From the NCBI GenBank assembly GCA_018242215.1, contig JAFECG010000027.1, forward strand, positions 324,001-388,000: DNA of 64,000 nt, in the 5' to 3' direction. Shown here one piece after another: positions 7,137 through 18,174 of the stretch (position 1 is its first letter; each line of letters opens with the position of its first letter). The translations under genes were made by a program, and so were the position numbers. The notes beneath the pieces were generated by a model, which did no database searches, was not told the origin of the DNA, and saw only the letters and a list, made by a program, of their open reading frames with translations. This DNA comes from Pseudomonadota bacterium. Lineage in GTDB: Bacteria; Pseudomonadota; Alphaproteobacteria; Rhizobiales; Hyphomicrobiaceae.

Positions 7137-9410
7137 TCACGCCCGACTGGCGCCGTAGGCCGCCAGCGCTGCCATATTGACGATATCCGCGTCCGTCGCG
7201 CCGAACGTACAGATCTGCACGGGATGTGACAGCCCCACGATGATCGGCCCGATCAGCGTGGCACCCGCAAGCTCCTTGATCATCTTTGTCGAAATCGACG
7301 CCGCGTGGAATGCCGGCATGACAAGCACGTTCGCGGTGTCCGAAAGCCGGCAGAAGGGATAGTGCGCCATCAGATTGCGATTGAGCGCCACGTCGGCCGC
7401 CATGTCTCCGTCGTACTCGAAATCCACACCGCGCTCGTCCAGGAGACGAACGGCCTGACGCACCTGCTCCGTACGTTCGCTCTTCGGCTGCCCGAACGTG
7501 GAGTAGGCGAGCAGCGCCACGCGCGGTTCAATTCCAAAGGCGCGCGCCGCCCGGGCCGCTTCGACAGCGATATTCGCGAGCTGTTCGCCGTTCGGCAAAT
7601 CGTGAATGCTGGTATCGGCGACGAGAACGGCGCGGCCGTGGCTCAGAACCAGCGAAACGCCGATCACGAGGCGGCCCGGCTTCTCGTCCAGCACGCGGTG
7701 CACGTCGGAGTAGACGCTTGTCCAATTCCGCGTGACGCCCGAAACCAGCGCATCGGCATGACCGTGCGCCACCATCAAAGCACCAAAGACATTTCGCTCG
7801 TTGGTAACGAGCCGCTCGCAATCACGCTTCAGATATCCACGGCGCTGCAAGCGCGCATAAAGAAAATCCGCAAATTCAGGAAGAAATGGCGACTCGCTGG
7901 TATCGACCAGCTCGAATTCGGGACGAAGCGGAATGCCAAGTTCGCGGAAATGATCGGCAACGACTTTTCTTCGCCCGATGAGAATCGGCTGACCGAAGCC
8001 CTGTTGGAAAAACACGTTCGCCGCCCGGATGACGGCAGGTTCCTCGCCCTCGGCAAAGACGACTCGTTTGGGATCGTTGCGCACGGAATTGAACGTCGAT
8101 TGCAGCCATCCTGCAACCGGATCGAGGCGCGCATTGAGACGCGCGACATAACCCTCCATGTCCACGATCGGATTTCGCGCGACGCCCGAGTCCATGGCCG
8201 CTTTTGCCACTGCTGCGGACACATGCGCGAGAAGACGCGGATCGAACGGCGCCGGTATGATGTAGCCGGGCCCGAACGTTGGCCGTTCGCCGAGAAAGGC
8301 TGCCGCGACCTGATCAGGTACCTCGGCGCGGGCCAGTTCCGCGATTGCCTCCGCTGCCGCGATCTTCATTGCATCGTTGATCGTCGTCGCATGGACGTCG
8401 AGCGCGCCCCGGAAAATAAAGGGGAAGCACAAGACGTTATTGATCTGGTTCGGGTAGTCCGAGCGTCCCGTCGCCATGACGGCGTCTTTACGCACCGCCT
8501 TCACCTCTTCCGGCGTAATTTCGGGATCGGGATTGGCCATCGCGAAAATGAGTGGCTTCGGCGCCATCTGCGCCACCAGCTCCGGCGACAGGACTCCGGC
8601 CGCGGAAAGCCCGAGGAAAATGTCGGCGCCGCCGATAACGTCCGCCAACGTCCGCGCATTCGTCTTCTGCGCATAGGGCGCCTTCCAAGGATCCATCAGT
8701 TCCTTGCGGCCTTCGTACACGAGACCTTTGATATCGCAGACGTAGATATTTTCGCGCTTGACGCCGATCTTCACCAGCAGATTGAGACAGGCGAGCGCTG
8801 CCGCTCCTGCGCCCGAACAGACGAGCTTCACATCAGCGATGTCTTTCTCGACCACGCGCAATCCATTGAGGACGCCGGCCGCGACGACGATCGCCGTGCC
8901 GTGTTGATCGTCATGAAAGACGGGTATGTCGAGAAGTTCCTTGAGCGTTTCCTCGATGACAAAGCAATCCGGAGACTTGATATCTTCGAGATTGATTCCG
9001 CCAAACGACGGCCCGAGATAACGCACGGCATTGATGAAAGCGTCCGGGTCGGGCGTATCGACGAGCAAATCGATGGAATCGAGATCGGCGAAACGCTTGA
9101 AGAGGGCGGCTTTCCCCTCCATCACCGGCTTCGCCGCCAGCGCACCGAGATTGCCAAGTCCCAGAATGGCTGTGCCGTTCGAAACGACGGCAACAAAATT
9201 TCCCTTGCTCGTATAGGCATAAGCATCGCGCGGATTTTCCGCGATCGCCTTCACCGGAAAGGCCACACCCGGCGAGTAGGCGAGGGAGAGATCACGTTGG
9301 GTCGTCAGCGGCTTCGTCGGGGTGATCTCGAGTTTGCCGGGCTTGCCGTTGGCGTGAAAGGCAAGCGCTTCTTGAGCCGTTACATGGGCGTCGCGCTGCG
9401 GGGAGGACAT
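7137..9410 (-). CDS. maeB: NADP-type malic enzyme with C-terminal phosphotransacetylase-like domain, 757 aa
   Basis: Residues ~1-430 form the malic enzyme: SLAYSPGVA near the start, FHDDQHGTAIV, the NAD(P) fold GAGAAALACLNLL and ANPDPEITPEE. Residues ~440-757 resemble phosphate acetyltransferase (FAEGEEPAVIRAA, LVSGVTRNW, SISTKMIKELA-like end), the long MaeB form typical of Gram-negatives in which the second domain is regulatory and not an active Pta. It converts malate to pyruvate plus CO2, linking the TCA cycle to acetyl-CoA supply. ATG 9410 fits the family N-terminus (MSSPQRD); the frame continues upstream without conserved sequence. It is divergent from mutS. Confidence 0.93.
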   Translation of the reverse strand: MSSPQRDAHVTAQEALAFHANGKPGKLEITPTKPLTTQRDLSLAYSPGVAFPVKAIAENPRDAYAYTSKGNFVAVVSNGTAILGLGNLGALAAKPVMEGKAALFKRFADLDSIDLLVDTPDPDAFINAVRYLGPSFGGINLEDIKSPDCFVIEETLKELLDIPVFHDDQHGTAIVVAAGVLNGLRVVEKDIADVKLVCSGAGAAALACLNLLVKIGVKRENIYVCDIKGLVYEGRKELMDPWKAPYAQKTNARTLADVIGGADIFLGLSAAGVLSPELVAQMAPKPLIFAMANPDPEITPEEVKAVRKDAVMATGRSDYPNQINNVLCFPFIFRGALDVHATTINDAMKIAAAEAIAELARAEVPDQVAAAFLGERPTFGPGYIIPAPFDPRLLAHVSAAVAKAAMDSGVARNPIVDMEGYVARLNARLDPVAGWLQSTFNSVRNDPKRVVFAEGEEPAVIRAANVFFQQGFGQPILIGRRKVVADHFRELGIPLRPEFELVDTSESPFLPEFADFLYARLQRRGYLKRDCERLVTNERNVFGALMVAHGHADALVSGVTRNWTSVYSDVHRVLDEKPGRLVIGVSLVLSHGRAVLVADTSIHDLPNGEQLANIAVEAARAARAFGIEPRVALLAYSTFGQPKSERTEQVRQAVRLLDERGVDFEYDGDMAADVALNRNLMAHYPFCRLSDTANVLVMPAFHAASISTKMIKELAGATLIGPIIVGLSHPVQICTFGATDADIVNMAALAAYGASRA

Positions 9411-9483
9411 GGTGTCGGACCGTTTGTGGATTCTGCAGCAACGTTGCTGCCAAAGCATTGATCAGGGGATAAGCGGCGGCACG

Positions 9484-9514
9484 ATAGGTTGCAGGAGCCG
9501 GAACGGCAACCTAT
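9484..9514. repeat. Inverted repeat in the maeB-mutS divergent promoter region
   Basis: ATAGGTTGC (9484-9492) and GCAACCTAT (9506-9514) are perfect 9-base arms separated by 13 bases. The site lies 74 bases upstream of maeB ATG and 91 bases before mutS. It could be an operator or an RNA hairpin in either leader. Confidence 0.5.
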
Positions 9515-9604
9515 GCATGTCGGACGCTGGGATTAGGGTGGCGAGGCGTTTTTTATAGCACCATCCATAAGACCGAACGGGGCAATTTGAAACGTAATCT
9601 CTTG

Positions 9605-12433
9605 ATGTCCAGAACTGACGAGCCGCGCAAGGACAGGCTGGCCGAAACTGCGCCCTCTGCAGCGGCCGAAGTGTCGCAGAATGACTCGGGCGCTTCCGCG
9701 GACGCAACGCCCTCCATGGCACAATACCTCGAAATCAAGTCGGCAAATCCGGATAGCCTACTTTGGTATCGGATGGGCGATTTCTACGAACTTTTCTTTG
9801 ACGACGCAGTAACAGCGTCGGAAGCCCTTTCCATCGTCTTAACGAAACGTGGCAAGCACAGGGGCCAGGATATTCCGATGTGCGGCGTTCCCGTGCATCG
9901 CGCTGACGAATATCTCCAGCGCCTCATCAAGCAGGGCCACCGCGTGGCCGTTTGCGAGCAATTGGAAGATCCGGCGGAAGCCCGCAAGCGCGGCGCCAAG
10001 GCTGTCGTCAAACGTGACGTCGTGCGTCTCGTGACGCCCGGCACGTTGACGGAAGAAACGCTCCTCGATGCCAAGGCGCGCAACTATCTGACCGCCGTCT
10101 TTCTTGCCACGCCCGTCGAACTCGGAATCGAGGCAACGAGTGCGCGCGTCGCTCTCGCCTCTCTCGATATTTCGACCGGCGAATTCGAGGTGTCAGAAGT
10201 CTCCGGAACCGACTTTTCCGGTGAGCTGATCCGCCTCTCCTCCAGCGAAGTGCTCGCATCCGAAAATCTTTTCGGCAACGACTTTTTCACACGCTCGGTC
10301 GAGTATTCGGGCGGCAAGACAACGCCTATTCCTTCCGCTTATTTCGACAGCGCTGCGGGCGCCCGTGATCTCAAGGATTGCTTGGGCGTGGCGGATCTCG
10401 CTGGCTTCGGCGCATTCTCTCGCGGTGAGCTAGCCGCGATCGGTGCCGTCCTGAAATACGTCGACCTGACGCAAATGGGTCGTAAACCCCTCCTTCGCGC
10501 GCCGCGCCGTGCGGGCGGCACATCTCTTTTTATTGACGCCGCGAGCCGCGCCAGCCTCGAACTCGTCAAAGCAACATCCGGCGACAAGTCATCGACTCTT
10601 CTCGCCGCGATGGATCGAACCATTACGGGCGGCGGCGCCCGCGAGCTTCAGGCCCGCATTGCGAGCCCTTTGATTGCACCCGCCGCCATCGAAGCGAGGC
10701 TCGACGCTGTTTCTTTCCTGGTCGACGATCGTCGGCTGATGGACGATGTTCGTTTTTGTCTGCGTGGAACGCCCGACCTCGCTCGTGCTTTACCGCGTCT
10801 CTCATTTGGGCGGGGCGGACCACGCGACTTGGTCTCCGTGCGAGACGCCATTGACGCCGCGACCGAGATCGCAGGCATGCTGGCGCGTGCATCGCAGCCG
10901 TTGACGTTGCCGCCTGAGCTGCAGTCCATTTGCACACGCCTTTCCACGGTACCGGAAACACTTGCGAGCGCGCTTCAAAATGCCCTCGTCGATGATCCAC
11001 CACTTCTCCGGCGTGACGGCGGCTTTATTCGCGAAGGCTTCAATGCCGATCTCGATGCAGCGCGAACACTCCGCAACGACAGCCGCCGCGTCATGGCCGA
11101 GCTCGAGACGCGCTACATCGAAGAAACCGGCATCAAGACATTGCGTGTCCGCCACAACAACATTCTGGGCTTCTACATCGAGGTGACGCAGCTCAACGCC
11201 AAGCCTTTGATGTCACCGCCGTTGTCGGAGCGATTCCGTCATCGCCAGACGATGGCGAACGCCGTGCGCTTCGCGACCGCGGAGCTTCTCGAAACGGAAG
11301 GACAGATCGCCTCGGCGAGCGAACGTGCGCTCAACCTGGAACAAGAAATCTTTACAAGCTTGGTGCAGGGCATCACCGCAGCAACGGACATACTCGGTGC
11401 CGCCGCCGCGGCGCTGGCCGAAGTCGACGTCTATGCCGCCCTGGCGTCGCTTGCCCTGGAACAGAGCTATGTCCGTCCCGTCATCGACGAAAACGCCGTC
11501 TTCGACGTCCGCGGCGGCCGGCACCCCGTCGTCCAGCAGGCACTCGCGAAACAGGCGAGCGCGGCCTTCATCGAGAACGATTGCATTCTCGGACGCCGCA
11601 AGACCGACATAGAACGACCAAGCACAGGCGAATTGCCGGACGCCCCCATTTGGCTCGTCACCGGCCCGAACATGGCGGGCAAATCAACGTTCCTACGCCA
11701 GAACGCGCTAATTGCCGTCATGGCCCAAATGGGCTCATACGTGCCCGCCCGGTCCGCGCACATCGGCATCGTCGATCGTCTTTTTTCCCGCGTCGGCGCC
11801 TCGGACGATCTCGCGCGCGGCCGCTCGACCTTCATGGTCGAAATGGTCGAGACGGCGGCGATCCTGAACCAGGCGACCGAACGCTCGCTCGTCATTCTGG
11901 ACGAGATTGGCCGCGGCACCGCCACCTTCGACGGCTTATCGATTGCCTGGGCGACGGTCGAGTATCTCCATGGGGTGACCAAGGCCAGGGCGCTTTTCGC
12001 GACCCACTACCACGAGCTGACCGCTCTCGCGCGGCGCCTTGACGGCATCGCGAACGTCACGATGGAGGTCGCCGAGTGGCACGATACCATCGTTTTCCTG
12101 CACAAGGTTAAGGCGGGCGCGGCCGACCGGTCCTACGGCATCCAGGTCGCGAAGCTCGCCGGGCTGCCGGAACCCGTTGTGGCGCGTGCGCGTCAGGTGC
12201 TGGCACGGCTCGAAAAGGCGGACCGGCGCCCGCGGTTCGGGGATGAAGGCATTGACGACCTTCCGCTCTTTTCCGCGGCGCGGCCGAGAAGCGCAGCAGC
12301 AGATGAATCTCCATCAGCCGTTGAAAAGCTGCTTCTGGCCATGCATCCTGATGATCTGTCGCCGAAAGCGGCGCTCGAGAAGCTCTACGAACTCAAGGCT
12401 CTTGCCGAAACCCTGAAGAAGACGAAGCCTTGA
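9605..12433 (+). CDS. mutS: DNA mismatch repair ATPase MutS, 942 aa
   Basis: All MutS domains are present: mismatch-recognition N-terminus with the Phe-x-Glu-like MGDFYELFFDDA near residue 60, connector, lever/clamp, and the ABC-type ATPase with Walker A TGPNMAGKSTF (~688), signature region and LVILDEIGRGTATFDGLS. MutS recognises base mismatches after replication and recruits MutL. About 45 extra, low-complexity residues precede the conserved core. ATG 9605 is used; a TTG at 9587 with GGGG closely upstream is an alternative. Its stop overlaps the glnD start, and mutS-glnD-murJ-trpS is a known alphaproteobacterial order. Confidence 0.96.
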   Translation: MSRTDEPRKDRLAETAPSAAAEVSQNDSGASADATPSMAQYLEIKSANPDSLLWYRMGDFYELFFDDAVTASEALSIVLTKRGKHRGQDIPMCGVPVHRADEYLQRLIKQGHRVAVCEQLEDPAEARKRGAKAVVKRDVVRLVTPGTLTEETLLDAKARNYLTAVFLATPVELGIEATSARVALASLDISTGEFEVSEVSGTDFSGELIRLSSSEVLASENLFGNDFFTRSVEYSGGKTTPIPSAYFDSAAGARDLKDCLGVADLAGFGAFSRGELAAIGAVLKYVDLTQMGRKPLLRAPRRAGGTSLFIDAASRASLELVKATSGDKSSTLLAAMDRTITGGGARELQARIASPLIAPAAIEARLDAVSFLVDDRRLMDDVRFCLRGTPDLARALPRLSFGRGGPRDLVSVRDAIDAATEIAGMLARASQPLTLPPELQSICTRLSTVPETLASALQNALVDDPPLLRRDGGFIREGFNADLDAARTLRNDSRRVMAELETRYIEETGIKTLRVRHNNILGFYIEVTQLNAKPLMSPPLSERFRHRQTMANAVRFATAELLETEGQIASASERALNLEQEIFTSLVQGITAATDILGAAAAALAEVDVYAALASLALEQSYVRPVIDENAVFDVRGGRHPVVQQALAKQASAAFIENDCILGRRKTDIERPSTGELPDAPIWLVTGPNMAGKSTFLRQNALIAVMAQMGSYVPARSAHIGIVDRLFSRVGASDDLARGRSTFMVEMVETAAILNQATERSLVILDEIGRGTATFDGLSIAWATVEYLHGVTKARALFATHYHELTALARRLDGIANVTMEVAEWHDTIVFLHKVKAGAADRSYGIQVAKLAGLPEPVVARARQVLARLEKADRRPRFGDEGIDDLPLFSAARPRSAAADESPSAVEKLLLAMHPDDLSPKAALEKLYELKALAETLKKTKP

Positions 12434-15228
12434 CCAACGATCCCGCGAACGTCCTCATTCCGCCACCCTACTTCGATCGACTCGTAGCGCGCCGCGAGCT
12501 GACCGCATATTTCAATGAGAGCAACGCCTCGCCTGCGGAGGCGCGGCCCAAGGTCCTTGAAAGCCTCAAGACGCTGACGAAAAACGCGCGCGAGGCCGCG
12601 CGGAATGCGCTGGATGTCGATGGGAACGGCCGACGTTGTGCAGCCGGCCTCAGCCTCTTCCAGGATGAGCTGATCCGGCTGATCTATGACTACACCGTCA
12701 CCCATGTCTATCGCGCGACGAACCCGTCCGACGCCGAGCGCATGGCCATTGTGGCGACGGGCGGTTACGGCCGCGGCCTCTTGGCCCCCGGTTCCGACAT
12801 CGACTTGCTGTTCCTGCTTCCCTACAAGCAGACGCCTTGGGGCGAGAGCGTCGCCGAATACATGCTTTATATGCTCTGGGACCTCGGCTTCAAAGTCGGC
12901 CACGCCACGCGCACCGTCGAGCAATGCCTGAAGCTCAGCCTTGCCGACATCACTATCCGGACCGCGCTCCTCGATTCACGTCTCATTCTCGGCGACGCGC
13001 AGCTCTTCGCTGAATTCGAGGATCGCTTCCGATCGGAAGTCGTGGCGGGCACCGCGCGCCAGTTCATCGACGCCAAAATGGCGGAACGCGACGAGCGCAC
13101 GCGCCGCGCCGGCGAAAGCCGCTATAAGGTCGAGCCTAACATCAAGGATGGAAAAGGCGGCCTGCGCGATCTCCATACGCTGCAATGGCTCTCGAAATAT
13201 ATCTTCAACCAGGAAGTCGGCGCGGCCGCCGTCGAAGCCGGTATCTTCACGCCGGAAGAAGTGCAGACGTTCCGCCGCTGCGAAGATTTTCTCTGGCGCG
13301 TGCGCTGCTTCCTGCATTTTCTAACGGGCCGAGCCGAAGAGGTTCTGTCATTCGAGGTTCAGCCCGCGATGGCGCAGAGCCTCGGCTATACCTCCCGCGA
13401 AGGCTTGCGCGCGGTCGAACGCTTCATGAAGCACTACTTCCTGATCGCCAAAGACGTGGGCGACTTGACGACGATCCTTTGCGGCGCCCTCGAGATGCAG
13501 CAGCTGAAGACGTCACCCGGCTACAAGCATCTCTTGAACCCGCTCAATTGGATGACCCGGCGGGAGGTTCGCCAGAAGACCGATTTCCGCATCGACAACG
13601 ACCGTCTGAATGTCGCCGATCCGGACGCATTCACCCGTGATCCCGTAAACCTCATCCGCTTCTTCGCCCAGGCCGCCAATACCGGGGCATATCTGCATCC
13701 CGATGCCATCCGCCTGCTTCGTAGCTCCCTTCGGCTCGTCGATGACGCCCTTCGTCATGACCCCGAGGCCAACGCGATTTTCCTGTCGCTGTTCACACCC
13801 AGGGGCAATCCCGAGGCATCCCTTCGACAGATGAATGATGCCGGTATCTTGGGTCGGTTTATTCCCGAGTTCGGCCGCATCGTCGCGATGATGCAATTCA
13901 ACATGTATCATCACTACACGGTCGACGAGCATCTGCTCCGGACGCTCGGCAATATTGCCGCGATAGAACGCGGCGAACTCGCAGCTGAGCTGCCGCTGTC
14001 GACGGCGATCTTCTCGTCGATTCAGAACCGCCGGGCGCTTCTCGTTGCGGCGTTCATTCACGACATCGGCAAGGGCCGCAAGGAAAGCCATTCGCTCGTC
14101 GGCGCGCGCATCGCGCGCAAGATCTGTCCACGCCTCGGAATGACGGCGGCCGAAACGGATCTCGTTGCCTGGCTGATCCAAGAACATCTCACGATGAGCA
14201 ACTTCGCGCACTCGCGCGACATCTCCGATCCCGACACCATCCGCGCATTCGCCGACATCGTGCAGAGCCCCGAGCGACTGAAGCTTCTCTTGCTGCTAAC
14301 CTGCGCCGACATCCGTGCCGTCGGACCGGGGGTCTGGAACGGTTGGAAAGGCCAGCTTCTGCGCACGCTCTATCACGAGACCGAGCCGCTCGTCGCCGGA
14401 GGCCACACGCAGATCCCACGCGACGAGCGCATCGAGCAGGCTCAGACGGCGCTGCGGGATGCGCTGGTCGGCTGGCCCGCAAGCACGGTCAACGCCTTCA
14501 TCGATCGCCACTATCCGAATTACTGGCTGCGCACCGATCTCGCGACACAGATCGTGCACGCCAACGTCGTGCGCGACGCCATGCGGTCACAGGCGAAATT
14601 CGCAACCGCAGTCAAGACCGATGCCTTCACCGCCATAACGGAGCTGACGGTCTTTGCACCAAACCACCCGAGACTGCTTTCGCTTTTCGCAGGCGCTTGC
14701 GCCGCGGCAGGCGCCAACATTGCTGGCGCCCACATCACCACGACGCGCGACGGCTACGCACTCGACACATTCCTGCTCAACCGGGAATTTGCTGACGACG
14801 ATGACGAGCTTCGCCGCGCGCGCAGGATCACCGAAACGATTCAACGATTGCTCAATGGCAAGGACAAGATTTCCGCACTTCTTCAGAAAAGGCGGATTGC
14901 GGCGCGCGGCGTCAATGCGTTTACGGTTGAACCAGAAATCGTCATCAACAACGCGCTCTCTGATCGCCTGACGGTGCTTGAGGTTTCCGGACGCGACCGG
15001 CCCGGCCTCCTCTATGATCTGACGGCGGTGCTCTCGGATTTGTCGCTCGACATTGCTTCGGCGCATGTGACGACGTTCGGCGAGAAGGCTGTCGACGTGT
15101 TCTACGTTACCGATCTTCTCGGCAAGCAGATCATCAGCGAGGCGCGCCAGAATATGCTGCGCACGCGCCTTAAATCGATCCTCGACCCGGAGCGGACCAA
15201 AACGGCGTCGGAGGCCGCGCGCGTCTGA
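12430..15228 (+). CDS. glnD: PII uridylyltransferase/uridylyl-removing enzyme GlnD, 932 aa
   Basis: A nucleotidyltransferase domain carries GGYGRGLLAPGSDIDLLFL (~112-130); an HD domain with FIHDIGKG (~540) supplies the uridylyl-removing activity; two ACT domains at the C-terminus (~735-800 and ~850-915) bind glutamine. GlnD modifies PII proteins to report nitrogen status. The start codon is TTG, overlapping the mutS stop as TTGA, with a purine-rich AAGAAGACGAAG upstream, so translation is probably coupled to mutS. Confidence 0.96.
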   Translation: MTNDPANVLIPPPYFDRLVARRELTAYFNESNASPAEARPKVLESLKTLTKNAREAARNALDVDGNGRRCAAGLSLFQDELIRLIYDYTVTHVYRATNPSDAERMAIVATGGYGRGLLAPGSDIDLLFLLPYKQTPWGESVAEYMLYMLWDLGFKVGHATRTVEQCLKLSLADITIRTALLDSRLILGDAQLFAEFEDRFRSEVVAGTARQFIDAKMAERDERTRRAGESRYKVEPNIKDGKGGLRDLHTLQWLSKYIFNQEVGAAAVEAGIFTPEEVQTFRRCEDFLWRVRCFLHFLTGRAEEVLSFEVQPAMAQSLGYTSREGLRAVERFMKHYFLIAKDVGDLTTILCGALEMQQLKTSPGYKHLLNPLNWMTRREVRQKTDFRIDNDRLNVADPDAFTRDPVNLIRFFAQAANTGAYLHPDAIRLLRSSLRLVDDALRHDPEANAIFLSLFTPRGNPEASLRQMNDAGILGRFIPEFGRIVAMMQFNMYHHYTVDEHLLRTLGNIAAIERGELAAELPLSTAIFSSIQNRRALLVAAFIHDIGKGRKESHSLVGARIARKICPRLGMTAAETDLVAWLIQEHLTMSNFAHSRDISDPDTIRAFADIVQSPERLKLLLLLTCADIRAVGPGVWNGWKGQLLRTLYHETEPLVAGGHTQIPRDERIEQAQTALRDALVGWPASTVNAFIDRHYPNYWLRTDLATQIVHANVVRDAMRSQAKFATAVKTDAFTAITELTVFAPNHPRLLSLFAGACAAAGANIAGAHITTTRDGYALDTFLLNREFADDDDELRRARRITETIQRLLNGKDKISALLQKRRIAARGVNAFTVEPEIVINNALSDRLTVLEVSGRDRPGLLYDLTAVLSDLSLDIASAHVTTFGEKAVDVFYVTDLLGKQIISEARQNMLRTRLKSILDPERTKTASEAARV

Positions 15229-15409
15229 GGCTCGGACAATCAGGTCGGAGAAAATCTGCCAAACCACCGGACAGTCGTGACTTCGTGGCCACGGCCCACA
15301 GGACACGCCGCCCGGACATCAAATTGCCCGATGTTTACGGCCTCAAGCCGGTCTATGAGGGCGAATCTTTGCTTTCGGCCGAAACGAGAATTTCTAATCC
15401 GTTCATGCG

Positions 15410-16990
15410 ATGAAACTCTATAAATCGTTCGTCACCGTCGGCGGGTTGACCCTCGTCAGTCGTGTTTTCGGCTTCGTGCGCGATATCCTAATTGCCGCCA
15501 CGCTTGGCTCCGGCTGGGTCGCCGACGCATTCGTCGTCGCCTTTCGCTTCCCGAACCTGTTTCGCCGCCTGTTCGGTGAAGGCGCCTTCAATTCCGCCTT
15601 CGTGCCCATCTTCGCCAAGAAGCTCGAAGGCGACGGTCCCGAGGCTGCACACAAGTTCGCCGAAGACGCGATGGCAGGCCTCATTTTCATTCTGTTGATC
15701 GTCACGATCGTAACCGAATTGACGATGCCGGTCCTGATGTACGCCCTCGCGCCCGGATTCGACGTACAGCCCGAGAAGTTCGATCTGTCCGTGCTGCTGA
15801 CGCGCATCACGATGCCCTACCTGCTCTGCATGTCGCTCGTCGCGCTGATGTCCGGTGCTTTGAATTCGGTAGGACGGTTCGTCGAGGCCACATCCGTCTC
15901 GATCGTCCTGAACGTCGTGATGATGATCGCGACGTTGATCTCGATGTGGATCGGCTACAGGGCCGAGCCGCAAGCCGGCGTCATCCAGGCTTGGGCCGTG
16001 TTCGTCGCGGGCTTCCTGCAACTCGCGCTGTTGATGTGGGGCATGCACCGTGCCGGCATGTCTCTCGGCATCCGCCGCCCCCGACTGACGGACGATGTCC
16101 GTCACCTCGTCAGGCTCGGTATTCCGGGCGTCATTTCAGGCGGGGTAACCCAGCTCAACATCGCCATCGGGACGATCATTGCCTCGCTCCAGCCCGGCGC
16201 CGTCTCGCACCTCTATTACGCCGATCGGGTTTACGAGTTGCCGCTCGGAATCGTCGGCATCGCCGTTGGCATCGTCTTGCTGCCCGACGTCTCCCGGCAA
16301 CTGCGAAGCGGAAACACGGCCGGCGTGATGGACAGCCAGAACCGCTCGCTCGAATTCGCGATGCTTCTGACGGTCCCGGCGGCGCTCGCTCTCGCGGCCA
16401 TCCCGACCGATATCGTGCGCGTTCTGTTCGAGCGCGGGGCGTTCGGACCGAACGACACGCACGTTACGGCGTCGGTCCTCGCCATGTTTGCGCTTGGTCT
16501 CCCGGCATTCGTGATGATCAAGGTCTTCTCCCCCGCCTATTATGCGCGGGAAGACACGAAAACGCCGATGCGCTACGCGGCGGTGAGCCTGACCGCGAAT
16601 ACCGTCGGCTCGATCGCGCTGTTCTTCCTGTTGCGCCATTTGGGAATGATGCCCCAACTCGGCATCGCCATCGCGACCGCGCTCGGCGGCTGGCTCAACG
16701 CGTATCTTCTCTGGTCGACGCTCACCCGGCGCGGCGACTTCGTGGCCGACAGCCGTATCAAACGCAACATTCCGCTGATCCTGCTGGCGAGCGCCCTGAT
16801 GGTCGCCTCCCTGGTGGCGGTCAGCCACTGGCTGTCGCCTTATTACGGACACGGCACCGGATTCGTCATCAAGGCGTCCATCCTCGCCGTCGAGATCGGC
16901 GTGGGCCTTGTGGTTTATGCTGTTGTCGTCCTGGTGACTGGCACGATGACGCTCGGTCAGCTCGGCCGGCTGGCGCGTGGCAGACGGTAA
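15410..16990 (+). CDS. murJ: Lipid II flippase MurJ (MviN), 526 aa
   Basis: A polytopic membrane protein of about 14 helices with the MviN/MurJ hallmarks [27 protein letters not shown] and [20 protein letters not shown]. MurJ moves lipid-linked peptidoglycan precursors across the inner membrane. It starts at ATG 15410, 181 bases after glnD, and is followed 77 bases later by trpS. Length matches the family. Confidence 0.95.
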   Translation: MKLYKSFVTVGGLTLVSRVFGFVRDILIAATLGSGWVADAFVVAFRFPNLFRRLFGEGAFNSAFVPIFAKKLEGDGPEAAHKFAEDAMAGLIFILLIVTIVTELTMPVLMYALAPGFDVQPEKFDLSVLLTRITMPYLLCMSLVALMSGALNSVGRFVEATSVSIVLNVVMMIATLISMWIGYRAEPQAGVIQAWAVFVAGFLQLALLMWGMHRAGMSLGIRRPRLTDDVRHLVRLGIPGVISGGVTQLNIAIGTIIASLQPGAVSHLYYADRVYELPLGIVGIAVGIVLLPDVSRQLRSGNTAGVMDSQNRSLEFAMLLTVPAALALAAIPTDIVRVLFERGAFGPNDTHVTASVLAMFALGLPAFVMIKVFSPAYYAREDTKTPMRYAAVSLTANTVGSIALFFLLRHLGMMPQLGIAIATALGGWLNAYLLWSTLTRRGDFVADSRIKRNIPLILLASALMVASLVAVSHWLSPYYGHGTGFVIKASILAVEIGVGLVVYAVVVLVTGTMTLGQLGRLARGRR

Positions 16991-17067
16991 GCACGTGCGA
17001 CGGACTTGCGCAGCGGCCGCTTGCACGCGATAAGGCCGCCAAATCTCCATTCAACAGGTACCGACCC

Positions 17068-18105
17068 ATGAAAATCACGCCGCGCGTTTTCTCCGGCATG
17101 CAGCCGACCGGCAGCCTGCATCTCGGCAACTATCTCGGCGCGATGGTCAACTGGATCAAAATGCAGGAGACGCACGAGTGCATCTATTGCGTCGTCGATC
17201 TCCACGCCATCACGGTTGCGCAAGATCCCGCGGAACTCCGAACGGCCATCCGCCAGGTAACGGCGGCTTACATCGCGGCTGGCCTCGATCCGAAGAAGAG
17301 CATTCTCTTCAACCAATCCCAGGTCTCCGCGCATGCCGAGCTCGCCTGGGTCTTCAATTGCATCGCCCGTCTCGGTTGGCTGAACCGCATGACGCAGTTC
17401 AAGGAAAAAGCAGGCAAGGACCGCGAGCAGGCCTCCGTTGGCCTCTACGCCTATCCGAATTTGATGGCAGCCGACATTCTCGCCTACCGCGCAACGCACG
17501 TCCCTGTCGGCGAAGATCAGAAGCAGCACCTGGAGCTTGCCCGCGACATCGCGCAAAAGTTCAACAATGACTATGCGTCTTCGATCATCGAGAATGGTTT
17601 CGCCGACGGCATCTTCTTTCCGCTGCCGGAGCCCGTCATCACCGGCTCATCGACACGCGTCATGAGCTTGCGTGACGGCACGAAGAAAATGTCGAAATCC
17701 GATCCGTCGGATCTTTCGCGCATCAACATGACCGACGACGCCGACACCATCGCGAAGAAAGTTCAAAAAGCGAAGACCGATCCCGAGCCCCTGCCGAGCG
17801 ATGCAAAAGGTTTCGAAGGTCGCCCGGAAGCGGAAAATCTGATCGGTATCTATGCGACGCTCGTCGACAAGCCCGTCGATGCGGTCCTCTCAGAGTTTGG
17901 CGGCCAGCAGTTCTCGGCATTCAAGAAAGTCCTGGCAGACGCGCTCGTGGCCCGGCTTGAACCCATCACGAAAGAAATCAAGCGCCTCACGGCAGATCCC
18001 GCCGAGATCGACCGCATCCTAGGGAATGGGTCCGCACGCGCGCGCGAAATTGCAGCTCCGATCATGGATAAGGTGAAAGACATCGTCGGCTTCATCAGAA
18101 GCTGA
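17068..18105 (+). CDS. trpS: Tryptophanyl-tRNA synthetase, 345 aa
   Basis: A class I synthetase with the HIGH-type signature [13 protein letters not shown] at residues ~11-23 and KMSKSD at ~208. It charges tRNA-Trp with tryptophan in the cytoplasm. Length and start agree with bacterial TrpS. It ends the mutS-glnD-murJ-trpS run. Confidence 0.96.
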   Translation: MKITPRVFSGMQPTGSLHLGNYLGAMVNWIKMQETHECIYCVVDLHAITVAQDPAELRTAIRQVTAAYIAAGLDPKKSILFNQSQVSAHAELAWVFNCIARLGWLNRMTQFKEKAGKDREQASVGLYAYPNLMAADILAYRATHVPVGEDQKQHLELARDIAQKFNNDYASSIIENGFADGIFFPLPEPVITGSSTRVMSLRDGTKKMSKSDPSDLSRINMTDDADTIAKKVQKAKTDPEPLPSDAKGFEGRPEAENLIGIYATLVDKPVDAVLSEFGGQQFSAFKKVLADALVARLEPITKEIKRLTADPAEIDRILGNGSARAREIAAPIMDKVKDIVGFIRS

Positions 18106-18174
18106 TCGGGTTGCATATCATGCAGCGCGTTGCGGCCATTGCGAGCGATCGCGAGGAATGGCAGCATCCTACGT

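Noticed and set aside
7305-9461. A 718-codon plus-strand open frame opposite maeB
   Set aside because: It is the antisense of a well-conserved malic enzyme gene; composition (Arg/His-rich, no domains) is typical of the shadow frame in high-GC DNA.
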